A DNA stretch of 55,277 nt, from positions 1-55,277 of the forward strand of contig JAHFUR010000028.1 of the NCBI GenBank assembly GCA_023264995.1. The letters are read 5' to 3'. Of the stretch, positions 43,326-50,459 are shown piece after piece. A program made the translations under genes and the position numbers. A model generated the notes under the pieces. The model made no database searches, was not told the origin of the DNA, and saw only the letters and a list, made by a program, of their open reading frames with translations. The DNA comes from Acidimicrobiia bacterium. GTDB lineage: Bacteria; Actinomycetota; Acidimicrobiia; Acidimicrobiales; AC-14. How positions within the stretch are numbered: the stretch's first letter is position 1; each line of letters begins with the position of its first letter.

Positions 43326-44494
43326 ATGTCGGGCAGGTCGATCCGGGCCAGCCAGAGCCCCGGGGCGTCGAGCTCGGCCGGGGTGGGGAGCTCCCGCTCG
43401 GTGGCCCAGAGCCGGGCCAGCCCGTCGTCGCCGGCGCGTTCGACCACCCCGCGCACGAAGGTCGCGCCCCGCTCGTACTGGCCCCGGCCCAGCTCGAGGC
43501 CCAGCAGGCGGGCGGCGAAGCGCTCGCCGTCGGTGGCCTCGACGCGGCGCCGGCGCAGGGCCTCGGCCAGCTGGCCGTAGGAGCCGATCAGGCCCCGGCC
43601 GGTGGTGTCCATGACATAGTCGACGTACCCCTCGATCACCGCGGTGAGGGTCTCGATGCGGGTGAGCGTCTCCTGTTGGCCGGGCGAGCGCATGGCGCCG
43701 AGGAGCGTCTCGGGGTTGCCGAGCACGGCTTGGAGCCCGGCCGCGTCGGTGGGGTCGAGGTTGCCCAGGCTGGCTTCGAGGGCCTCGGGGTCGACTTCGA
43801 AGCGGCTGACGTACTCGTTGATCAGCGCCTCGAGCCGGGCCCGCACGTGGGGCCGGCCGAGGATGGCGTGATGGGTGACCTCCTGCAGGCACACCCACAT
43901 CCGGAAGTCGTCGGGGACCAGGCTCCACTCGGCGGCGAAGGCGTCGAGGTTGGCCGGGACGACCAGGAGCTGGTCGGCCGGGAGGCGGGGGAGGGGCAGG
44001 TCGTACTGGCCGAGGGCCCGGCGGGCCAGGTGGCCCATCATGAAGCCCGACTGCATGCCGAGCAGGACCGGGCCGAGCATCTTGCCCAGGTCGCCCAGAA
44101 GCTGGGTGGCGGCGTCGGCCGGGCCGCCGTCGTCGCCGGCGGCGGAGAGCGACGTGGCCAGGCGCTCAAGGAACGGCCGGTAGGCCTCGATGCTGTGCAG
44201 GGCCCAGTCGCCCCGGCTGACGGGCAGGATGCTGAGGATCCCGCCGGCGATCGACGTGTTCAGGCCCGTGGTGGCGCTGACCTGGAGGTCGGCCACCCGG
44301 ACCAGCTCCTCGAGGCGGATGCGCTCGAGCGGGTCGACGTTGGGTTCGGGCTGGCCGTCGGTGGCCAGCCAGGTGGCCGTCTGGCGGGCAACGTCCCAGT
44401 TCACCGGCCCCTGCTTGCTGAACATACGGGCCAGATCGCCGAACATCGGCAGGCCCTCGAACGGATTGCCGCCTTCGGGGCCGATGCTGCTCAC
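43322..44494 (-). CDS. DUF2342 / zinc-dependent metalloprotease-like protein with altered HExxH
   Basis: This 390-residue actinobacterial DUF2342 family protein, sometimes listed as coenzyme F420 biosynthesis-associated or metalloprotease-like, has LVRVADLQVSATTGLN, QSGFMMGHLARRALGQYDLP, DFRMWVCLQEVTHHAIL and LTAVIEGYVDYVMD. Relatives as I know them carry HEVTH; here the first His is Gln204 (CAG), leaving QEVTHH. The second His and the distal Glu in EGYVD are present. Either metal binding is lost or a shifted His is used. GTG 44494 has TACGAT six bases upstream. Confidence 0.85.
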   Translation of the reverse strand: MSSIGPEGGNPFEGLPMFGDLARMFSKQGPVNWDVARQTATWLATDGQPEPNVDPLERIRLEELVRVADLQVSATTGLNTSIAGGILSILPVSRGDWALHSIEAYRPFLERLATSLSAAGDDGGPADAATQLLGDLGKMLGPVLLGMQSGFMMGHLARRALGQYDLPLPRLPADQLLVVPANLDAFAAEWSLVPDDFRMWVCLQEVTHHAILGRPHVRARLEALINEYVSRFEVDPEALEASLGNLDPTDAAGLQAVLGNPETLLGAMRSPGQQETLTRIETLTAVIEGYVDYVMDTTGRGLIGSYGQLAEALRRRRVEATDGERFAARLLGLELGRGQYERGATFVRGVVERAGDDGLARLWATERELPTPAELDAPGLWLARIDLPDI

Positions 44495-44500
44495 CGGCTC

Positions 44501-44506
44501 ATCGTA
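44501..44506 (-). promoter_or_regulatory. Putative leaderless -10 element for the DUF2342 gene
   Basis: Minus-strand TACGAT is six bases before GTG 44494. Confidence 0.5.
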
Positions 44507-44521
44507 GGCCGCAGTGGCACG

Positions 44522-45700
44522 CTACGAACCCGGCGGGCGCTCGGCGATGGTGACCTTCATGGCGTGGCGTTGGTCGTCGCGGACGACCTCGATTGTGCAC
44601 ACGTCACCGGGCCGGTGGGACCGCACGGCCACGACGAGCATCCCCATCGACGTCACCGGGGCCCCGTTCATGCTCACGATGACGTCGCGAGCCGTCATGC
44701 CGGCCCGTTCGGCCGGGCTGTCGGTCTTCACCCGCTCGACCAGCGCCCCGCCGTCGACGTGGAGGGTCTGGGCGGTGGCGCCGTCGAGATCGCTGCCTTC
44801 GACCCCGAGCCACACGGTGACGACCTTGCCCGTGGCGATCAGCTGTTCGGCCGCCGACTTGGCTGCCTCGACCGGCGTGGCGAAGCCGAAGCCCTCGGCC
44901 CCCGTGTCGGTCATGGCCACCGCGGTGGTGATGCCGATCACCCGGCCGCCGGCGTCGAGCAGGGCGCCTCCCGAGGACCCGGGCGCGATGGGGGCGTCGG
45001 TCTGCACCATGTCCATCAGGCTCTGGCCCGTGCGGGTGCGGACCCAGCGGTGGAGGGCGCTGACCACGCCGACGGTGACCGACGGCCCGCCGCTGAGCCC
45101 GAGCGGCGACCCGATGGCGATCGCTTCCTGGCCCACCTTCAGGTCGGTGGTCGAGCCCAGCTCGATGGCCGGGTACGGGCCACCCTCGATCTTGACCACG
45201 GCGATGTCGGAGTCGGTGTCCGACCCGAGGATGCGAGCCGCCACCTCCCGACCGGTGGCCAGGACGGCGGTGACCGACGTGGCGCCCTCGACGACGTGGG
45301 CATTGGTGAGCACATGCCCGTCGCTGCGGAAGATCACGCCCGAGCCGCTGACGCCGCGACCCTTGTCCACCTTGAGCTGCACCGTTGCCGGCCGGGCCCG
45401 GTCGGCGATGGAGACGATGTCGGCCCGGGCGCCGGCGAGGCTCGGGACCGGGAGCACGCCGCTGGTGCTGGCCCCCCGGCCGTTCCCGTCGCCGGCGTGG
45501 AGCAGGTTGCCGGCGAGCACGGCCAGGCCGGTCGACAGCAGGCTGGCGGCGAGGGCGGAGGCCAGGCCGACGGCCCAGAGCTGGCGCCGGCCCGATGGCC
45601 GCGGCAGGCCGATCTCGGAGGGGTGCCGCCACACGCGGTCGTCGGGAGCGGGCAGCTCACGGTACCGGTGCGGTTCGTCATCCGGCTCGACGAACTCCAT
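44522..45700 (-). CDS. HtrA-like serine protease with PDZ domain
   Basis: This 392-residue membrane-anchored protease of the S1C family has a cytoplasmic tail (about 1-40), one TM (about 41-63) and a trypsin-like domain with the triad H135 (TNAHVV), D165 (SDIAVV) and S243 (GSSGGAL). A C-terminal PDZ domain follows (about 290-385; LVERVKTDSPAERAGM and DVIVSMNGAPV). It degrades or refolds envelope proteins. In mycobacteria such a protein is encoded with sigE-rseA; here those are about 5 kb away. ATG 45700 is the true start. It is divergent from moaE, with TAAGGT eight bases upstream. Confidence 0.92.
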   Translation of the reverse strand: MEFVEPDDEPHRYRELPAPDDRVWRHPSEIGLPRPSGRRQLWAVGLASALAASLLSTGLAVLAGNLLHAGDGNGRGASTSGVLPVPSLAGARADIVSIADRARPATVQLKVDKGRGVSGSGVIFRSDGHVLTNAHVVEGATSVTAVLATGREVAARILGSDTDSDIAVVKIEGGPYPAIELGSTTDLKVGQEAIAIGSPLGLSGGPSVTVGVVSALHRWVRTRTGQSLMDMVQTDAPIAPGSSGGALLDAGGRVIGITTAVAMTDTGAEGFGFATPVEAAKSAAEQLIATGKVVTVWLGVEGSDLDGATAQTLHVDGGALVERVKTDSPAERAGMTARDVIVSMNGAPVTSMGMLVVAVRSHRPGDVCTIEVVRDDQRHAMKVTIAERPPGS

Positions 45701-45708
45701 CGAGATCC

Positions 45709-45714
45709 ACCTTA
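45709..45714 (-). promoter_or_regulatory. Putative leaderless -10 element for the HtrA gene
   Basis: Minus-strand TAAGGT is eight bases before ATG 45700. Confidence 0.45.
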
Positions 45715-45750
45715 CGTGGCTGGTCCCACCGGCGGACTTCGCCCCGCCGG

Positions 45751-45756
45751 TAGGAT
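45751..45756 (+). promoter_or_regulatory. Putative leaderless -10 element for moaE
   Basis: TAGGAT is eight bases before GTG 45765. It is divergent to the element at 45709-45714. Confidence 0.45.
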
Positions 45757-45764
45757 CCCCCCCC

Positions 45765-46238
45765 GTGGGCCTCGACCCCCCGTACGGCCGGGACGACTGG
45801 GTGGGCGTCACCGCCGACACCCTGCCTGCCGTCGCGGCCCTGGCCTTCGTCGAGCGCCCGGGCTGCGGGGCGTCGGTCATGTTCACCGGGATGGTGCGCG
45901 ACCACTCCGAGGGCCGGCCCGGCGTCAGTTCCCTCGAGTACGAGGCGTTCGACGAGGAAGTCACGCCCCGGCTGGCCGCCATCGCCGCCGAGGCCCGGTC
46001 GCGGTGGCCGGTGCTGGGCCGCCTGGTCCTCCTGCACCGCACCGGCGCTCTGGCCGTGGGCGACGCCTCGGTGGTGGTGGCCGCGTCGGCCCCGCACCGG
46101 GCCGAGGCATTCGACGCGGCCCGCTTCTGCATTGACACCCTGAAGGCCACCGTGCCGATCTGGAAGCGCGAGTCGTGGGAAGGTGGCGAGGACTGGTCGG
46201 CGTGCGCCCACCCTGTCGGTGAGGTGCCTCGGTCATGA
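45765..46238 (+). CDS. moaE: Molybdopterin synthase catalytic subunit
   Basis: MoaE, 157 residues, transfers sulfur from MoaD to precursor Z to make molybdopterin. It shows VERPGCGASVMFTGMVRDHS, SLEYEAFDEEVTPRLAAIA, VLLHRTGALAVGDASVVVAA, PHRAEAFDAARFCIDTLKAT and VPIWKRESWEGGEDW, including the catalytic lysines. No moaD or other molybdopterin genes are visible nearby. GTG 45765 agrees with the -10 element; an open frame further upstream is antisense to htrA. The stop overlaps the next gene as ATGA. Confidence 0.94.
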   Translation: MGLDPPYGRDDWVGVTADTLPAVAALAFVERPGCGASVMFTGMVRDHSEGRPGVSSLEYEAFDEEVTPRLAAIAAEARSRWPVLGRLVLLHRTGALAVGDASVVVAASAPHRAEAFDAARFCIDTLKATVPIWKRESWEGGEDWSACAHPVGEVPRS

Positions 46239-46537
46239 ACGCCCTGCTCTTCCTCGGGATCGCTGCGGGTCTCAGCGCGGTCGGGTGCCTGGTCCTCTGG
46301 CTGCGCAGCCGCCAGCCGGGGTCGATGGAGGCCCACATCCGGGACTTCGCCCGCGAGCTGGACGCGCTGGCGCCAGGACCGCCGCTCGACCGCTTGCGCG
46401 GCCGGGGCGGGTCGCGCGACGAGGGCGACGCGGCGCCGGCGCCCCGCAGGCCCCCGGCCCGGCCGGCCCGGCCGCCGGCGGAGGGCACCGGGCCCGGCGG
46501 GCCCTCCGAGCGCGGAACGGGGCGCCACCCTGGCTAG
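46235..46537 (+). CDS. Small single-TM protein of unknown function
   Basis: The 100-residue protein has one N-terminal hydrophobic helix (ALLFLGIAAGLSAVGCLVLW), a short charged helix (MEAHIRDFARELDAL) and a disordered Pro/Arg/Gly-rich C-terminal half. It is coupled to moaE by ATGA, and its last eight bases overlap the start of the mreB-like gene. The topology resembles small membrane adaptors; position suggests a link with the actin-like protein that follows. No family is recognised. Confidence 0.7.
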   Translation: MNALLFLGIAAGLSAVGCLVLWLRSRQPGSMEAHIRDFARELDALAPGPPLDRLRGRGGSRDEGDAAPAPRRPPARPARPPAEGTGPGGPSERGTGRHPG

Positions 46538-47534
46538 GGACCTCGCCATCGACCTCGGGACGGCGAACACCCTCGTCTACGCCAAGGGCAAGGGCATCGT
46601 GCTCAACGAGCCCACGGTCATCGCCCTCAACGTCGAGACCCACGACGTGCTGGCCATGGGCCACCAGGCCTGGCAGATGATCGGTCGCACGCCCGGCTAC
46701 ATCCAGGCCGTGCGGCCCCTGCGCCAAGGGGCCATCACCGACTTCGAGATCACCCAGCGCATGATCCGCCTCCTGCTCCAGCGGGCCGGCCTGTCGCGCT
46801 TCCAGCGACCGCGGGTGCTCCTGTGCGTGCCGTCGGCGATCACCGAGGTGGAGCGCCGGGCGGTGAAGGAGGCGGCCCGCCAGGCTGGCGCCATGGACGC
46901 CCAGCTCGTGGCCCAGCCCATGGCCGCGGCCATCGGCGCCGGCCTGCCCATCCACGAGCCACTGGGCAACCTCATCGTCGACATCGGCGGCGGCACGTCG
47001 GAGACGGCCATGATTTCCCTGGGCGGCATCGTCGCCCTGGAAGCCATCCGAGTGGGCTCCTTCGACATCGACGCCTCCATCCAGGCCTTCGTCCGCCGGG
47101 AGTACGGCATGGCCATCGGCGAGCGCACCGCCGAGGAGATCAAGCTGGCCATCGGCTCGGCGGCGCCGGTGGCCGATGACGTGAAGGCCGAGGTCCGCGG
47201 CCGCGACCTCATGAGCGGCCTCCCGAAGACGGCGATCCTGTCGCCGGAGGAAGTCCGCGAGGCCATCGACGAGAACGTTCGCGCCATCGTCGAGTCGGTC
47301 ATCAAGTGCCTGGGCCACGCCCCGCCCGAGCTGGCCCAGGACCTGATCCAGCAGGGGATCCACCTGGTCGGAGGCGGGGCCATGCTGCGGGGCTTCGACC
47401 AGCGCCTGGCCGAGGAGACCGAGCTCCCGGTGCACCTGGTGGAGGCGCCGCTGGAGTGCGTCGTGCTCGGCGCCGGCAAGTGCCTCGAGGCCTTCGACTC
47501 GCTCAAGGTCCTGTTCATGGGGGCCGAGCGGTAG
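46530..47534 (+). CDS. mreB: MreB-like actin homologue; apparent CTG start
   Basis: This 334-residue bacterial actin organises peptidoglycan synthesis or a related cytoskeletal task. Phosphate-1 motif ARDLAIDLGTANTLVYAKG begins right at the CTG (46530). Phosphate-2 LIVDIGGGTSETAMISLGG and the adenosine motif LVGGGAMLRGFDQRL are present. The first GTG in frame (46599) would delete the ATP-binding loop, and no ATG, GTG or TTG exists upstream, so a CTG start with a G-rich stretch seven bases ahead is proposed. mreC, mreD and rodA are absent nearby. Length is normal from CTG. Confidence 0.9.
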   Translation: MARDLAIDLGTANTLVYAKGKGIVLNEPTVIALNVETHDVLAMGHQAWQMIGRTPGYIQAVRPLRQGAITDFEITQRMIRLLLQRAGLSRFQRPRVLLCVPSAITEVERRAVKEAARQAGAMDAQLVAQPMAAAIGAGLPIHEPLGNLIVDIGGGTSETAMISLGGIVALEAIRVGSFDIDASIQAFVRREYGMAIGERTAEEIKLAIGSAAPVADDVKAEVRGRDLMSGLPKTAILSPEEVREAIDENVRAIVESVIKCLGHAPPELAQDLIQQGIHLVGGGAMLRGFDQRLAEETELPVHLVEAPLECVVLGAGKCLEAFDSLKVLFMGAER

Positions 47535-47653
47535 CAGGCCGTATCACGGGGCCCTGAATGGTGCTCGTTACCCATGCCAGGGACACCTGGGGGCGGCACC
47601 CGACCATCGGTCATCGCCCCGACGGAGCGCACAGACGAGAACAGGAGAAGACA

Positions 47654-48082
47654 GTGGCGGAGCACCCCAACGTCGCCCGGATCCGGCGCGGCTATGAGAT
47701 CCGTGGTGAGTCGACTGATTTCAGCGACAGTGACCGGGCCGAGATCGAAGACCTCTTCGACCCCGACCTCGTCTACCACGGGCAGGGCACGAGCAAGTTC
47801 GCCCAGGACTTCCGGGGCCGTGACCAGTTCTTTGCCGTCGAGCGGCAGTTCGCCCGGTTGACCGGGATGCGCCAGGAAGTCCGGCAGATCTTCGCCGACG
47901 ACGTCCACGCCATCGTGATCGCCGAGGTCCATGCCGAGCACGAGGGCAAGGTGACCCGCTGGAGCGAGGCCGAGGTCTTCCACTTCGGCGCCGACGGGCG
48001 GGTTACCGATACCTGGGGCATCCCGGTCGACCAGGTCGTCGTCGACGACTTCTGGTCGAGCGTTATCCCCGCCAACGCGTAG
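47654..48082 (+). CDS. SnoaL-like / NTF2-fold protein
   Basis: This 142-residue cone-shaped alpha+beta barrel protein is of the SnoaL/NTF2 type: VARIRRGYEIRGESTDFSDS, IEDLFDPDLVYHGQGTSKFA, RDQFFAVERQFARL, AIVIAEVHAEHEGKVTRWSE and VFHFGADGRVTDTWGIPVDQ. The fold binds small hydrophobic molecules or acts as an isomerase or cyclase; the ligand is unknown. GTG 47654 is preferred because AGGAG lies six bases upstream; an upstream ATG would add 32 unconvincing residues. The 119-base gap before it holds no other gene. Confidence 0.8.
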   Translation: MAEHPNVARIRRGYEIRGESTDFSDSDRAEIEDLFDPDLVYHGQGTSKFAQDFRGRDQFFAVERQFARLTGMRQEVRQIFADDVHAIVIAEVHAEHEGKVTRWSEAEVFHFGADGRVTDTWGIPVDQVVVDDFWSSVIPANA

Positions 48083-48091
48083 CGGGCCGGG

Positions 48092-48730
48092 TTAGCTCGG
48101 GGCGGGGTGCCCCGGCGCCGGCTCGTCGGCCGCCCCGAGATCCTCGGCGGCCTGGCGGACCTGCCAGTCGCGGTCGTCGAGGGCGGCCGCCAGCGCTGCG
48201 TCCACCTCGGGCCCCGAGAAGGGGGCCAGGGCGATGACCGCCCGCCGGCGGACGGCCGGGCGATCGTGGGTGCCGGCCAGGATGGCGGGCAGGCCCCTCT
48301 CGTCGCCGATGGCCCCCAGAGCGGCGACGGCTGCCTCGCGGCAGAGCGCGTCCTCGTGGCCGGTCGCCACCGCCGAGAGGCGGGCCACGGCGTCGCCCCC
48401 GGCCCCGGCCCGTTCACCCAGGGCCCAGGCCGCCACCTCCACGACGCGCGCATCGGCGTCGGCGAGCATGGGCACGAGGTCGACCCCGGCGACACCGATG
48501 CCGACCTGGCAGGCGCGCGCCCGGACCTCGGGCGCCGGGTCGGCCAGGGCGGCGAGCAGGTCGCCGGCGCCGGCCTGGCCGAGGCGCCCGAGGGCGCCCA
48601 GGGCGGTGGCCCGGACGCCGGCATCGGCGTCGGCGAGCAGGGTGCGGGCGGCGCGCACGTCGCCCGTATGGCCGGCCAAGGCGGCCCGCCGACGGTTGGC
48701 GGCCCCGCTGGGCGCGCTAGGCGGTGGCAC
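48092..48730 (-). CDS. HEAT-repeat protein
   Basis: This 212-residue helical-repeat protein shows at least five HEAT/PBS-lyase-like units, for example LLADADAGVRATALGALGRL, LADADARVVEVAAWALGERA, CREAAVAALGAIGDERGLPA and RAVIALAPFSGPEVDAALAA. Such repeats are protein-binding scaffolds. GTG 48730 is chosen; it overlaps the stop region of the upstream co-directional gene by 14 bases, suggesting an operon. No enzyme motif is visible. Confidence 0.8.
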   Translation of the reverse strand: MPPPSAPSGAANRRRAALAGHTGDVRAARTLLADADAGVRATALGALGRLGQAGAGDLLAALADPAPEVRARACQVGIGVAGVDLVPMLADADARVVEVAAWALGERAGAGGDAVARLSAVATGHEDALCREAAVAALGAIGDERGLPAILAGTHDRPAVRRRAVIALAPFSGPEVDAALAAALDDRDWQVRQAAEDLGAADEPAPGHPAPS

Positions 48731-49130
48731 TGCGGATGAGGAAGGCCACACCGAGGAGGATGGCCCCGATGGCCACCGCCAGGAGGGCGCCGAGGACGGC
48801 AACCAGCACGACGAGGGCGAAGCTCGACCGGATCCGCACCCAGATCGTCGTGCGGCGGGCGGGCATGACCTGCAAGCGCATCACGTCGGAGTCGGGCAGG
48901 GCAAGAGTGGGCCCGCCGACGGCGGCGACCATGGGCCTCGGCGCCGGCGCCGGCGCCGGCGTCACGACCCGTCGGGCCGCTTGCTCGGCCGCCCGCCGGC
49001 TGCGGCGGCGCTGGGCGCGGGACGGTTGTCGGCGGATCGTGGCAGGCTGGTCTGGGCCGCTGAGGACGACGTAGACCACCGCGGCGATCGTCGCCGCCAC
49101 CACTCCAAGGCTCACGAGGAACGTGGACAC
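48717..49130 (-). CDS. Two-TM membrane protein of unknown function
   Basis: The 137-residue protein has TM1 near residues 3-22, a basic cytoplasmic or external middle (RRQPSRAQRRRSRRAAEQAA), an Ala-Pro repeat encoded by a GGCGCC run near 48940-48960, and TM2 near 112-131. GTG 49130 is selected; a start at 49199 would run deep into the divergent protease gene. Minus-strand TAGACT lies ten bases upstream. The gene overlaps the plus-strand protease start by eight bases. Confidence 0.6.
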   Translation of the reverse strand: MSTFLVSLGVVAATIAAVVYVVLSGPDQPATIRRQPSRAQRRRSRRAAEQAARRVVTPAPAPAPRPMVAAVGGPTLALPDSDVMRLQVMPARRTTIWVRIRSSFALVVLVAVLGALLAVAIGAILLGVAFLIRSATA

Positions 49131-50220
49131 GACCGAAGGCAGTCTAACGTCGGACCATGCCGAGGAGCCGGGTGCTCCTCGGGTCGTTTCGCGGTCCACG
49201 CGCCGCTGGACGGTCGCCCTCGTGGTGGTCAGCCTGGTCCTCGGCGGGCTCGGCGTGATCGCCCGCTACGTTCGGCTCCCCTACGACACGCTGGCCCCCG
49301 GGTCGGCGCGCGCCGTGAACTCGGTCATCGAGGTGAAGGGCCATCCGTCCTACCCGCCGCAGGGCAAGGTGTTCTACACGACCGTGTCGGTGCGGGAACG
49401 GGTCAACCCCTACGAGGCCCTGGCCGGCTGGCTCGACCCGTCGGTGGAGCTGCTGCCGGAGACCAAGGTGCGGGGCACGGTGCCGGCCGACCAGTTCCAG
49501 CGCATGAACGTCGAGGCCATGGCCGACTCGAAGACGACCGCCGAGGTCCTCGCCCTGCGCGAGCTGGGGTTCACCAACCTGGGCGCCGGCGCCGAGGTGG
49601 TCGAGGTGCAGGCGGGCACGCCGGCGGCGTCGGTCCTGAAGGCCAACGACATCCTGGTTGCCATCGACGGCAAGCCGGTGACCACGAGCGGTGACGCGGT
49701 GAACGCCATCCGCGCCCGGGCTGCCGGTGACACCTTGCGAATGCGGGTCAAACGGGGCGACGGGCCGGCGATCGACCTCGAGGCCGTCCTGGGCGCCGGC
49801 GACGGGCGACCCCTGTTGGGGGTGCGCCTCTCCACGAAGATCCAGCTCCCGTTCGACATCAACATCGACTCCGGTCGGGTCGTCGGCCCGTCGGCCGGCC
49901 TGGCCTACGCCCTGGAGCTCCTCGACCTGCTCACCCCCGGGGAGCTCACCGGGGGGTCGTCGGTGGCGGCCACGGGCGAGCTCCTGACCGACGGCACCGT
50001 GGGGCCGATCGGCGGCGTGGCCCAGAAGGCGGTGACGGTGCGCCGGGCCGGGATCAAGGTCTTCCTGGTGCCCAAGGAGAACGAGGCCGAGGCCCGGGCC
50101 CACGCGGGGAGCGGCCTCGAGATCCGGGGTGTCGCCACCTTCGCCGACGCCCTCAAGGCGCTGTCGACGCTGAACGGCAGCAACGCGCTGGCCCTGGGGA
50201 AGCCCGGCGCCGGCGCGTAG
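49123..50220 (+). CDS. PDZ-domain S16 (Lon-type) membrane protease, YlbL-like
   Basis: The 365-residue protein has one TM near residues 30-48, an extracytoplasmic domain, a PDZ domain (about 160-225; LGAGAEVVEVQAGTPAASVL and DILVAIDGKPV) and a Lon-like protease domain. The catalytic Ser257 is in VGPSAGLAYALELLD and Lys302 in GGVAQKAVTVRRAG. Homologues are the YlbL family, which trim membrane-linked proteins. The GTG start at 49123 is uncertain: no Shine-Dalgarno or leaderless -10 is visible, and it overlaps the divergent gene start. A start downstream would cut the TM. Confidence 0.88.
   Translation: MDTTEGSLTSDHAEEPGAPRVVSRSTRRWTVALVVVSLVLGGLGVIARYVRLPYDTLAPGSARAVNSVIEVKGHPSYPPQGKVFYTTVSVRERVNPYEALAGWLDPSVELLPETKVRGTVPADQFQRMNVEAMADSKTTAEVLALRELGFTNLGAGAEVVEVQAGTPAASVLKANDILVAIDGKPVTTSGDAVNAIRARAAGDTLRMRVKRGDGPAIDLEAVLGAGDGRPLLGVRLSTKIQLPFDINIDSGRVVGPSAGLAYALELLDLLTPGELTGGSSVAATGELLTDGTVGPIGGVAQKAVTVRRAGIKVFLVPKENEAEARAHAGSGLEIRGVATFADALKALSTLNGSNALALGKPGAGA
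49141..49146 (-). promoter_or_regulatory. Putative -10 element for the two-TM protein
   Basis: Minus-strand TAGACT is ten bases before GTG 49130, inside the divergent protease gene. Confidence 0.35.
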
Positions 50221-50459
50221 CGGCGGCTGGCGAGCCGGCCGTCTCCGCACCAACTGGTCACGCGGGCGAACGCCCAGCGGTCCCAGCTGGGGCACGGGCT
50301 GGGACGAACGGCGTGATCTTGTGAACGGGTCACCACGCAGGGTGAGGAGATGGGCGGTAGCATGGGGCGCACCGTCCATCGCTGGGCTCCGAGGTTGCCG
50401 ATGACTGCATCTCCGCGCATGGCCCACCGGCGCTCGGCCGCGGCCGCCCGGCCCTGAGC
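50221..50459. other. Longest intergenic region, 239 bases
   Basis: After the hairpins the region holds a possible -10 TAGCAT at 50358-50363 without a clear -35. It also holds an 18-codon open frame (50401-50457, beginning ATG ACT GCA) whose stop lies two bases before the kinase GTG. I see no tRNA or other RNA gene. The rest shows no feature. Confidence 0.4.
50264..50305. terminator. Pair of hairpins after the PDZ-Lon protease gene
   Basis: GGGCG-AA-CGCCC (50264-50275) and the 8-bp inverted repeat GTCCCAGC/GCTGGGAC (50280-50287 with 50298-50305, 10-base loop) follow the stop by 43 and 59 bases. No T-run is present, but stacked GC hairpins after a gene suggest a transcription stop or RNA-stability element. 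Confidence 0.45.

Noticed and set aside
43118-46135. A 1005-codon plus-strand open frame
   Set aside because: It crosses the antisense of DUF2342 and htrA, both supported by family motifs. The composition is typical of GC-driven shadow frames.
48940-48960. GGCGCC tandem run as a functional repeat
   Set aside because: It simply encodes an Ala-Pro stretch inside a membrane protein, a common GC-rich microsatellite.
50221-50459. tRNA or other RNA gene in the longest gap
   Set aside because: No cloverleaf, T-loop GTTCGA motif or CCA end could be found on either strand.
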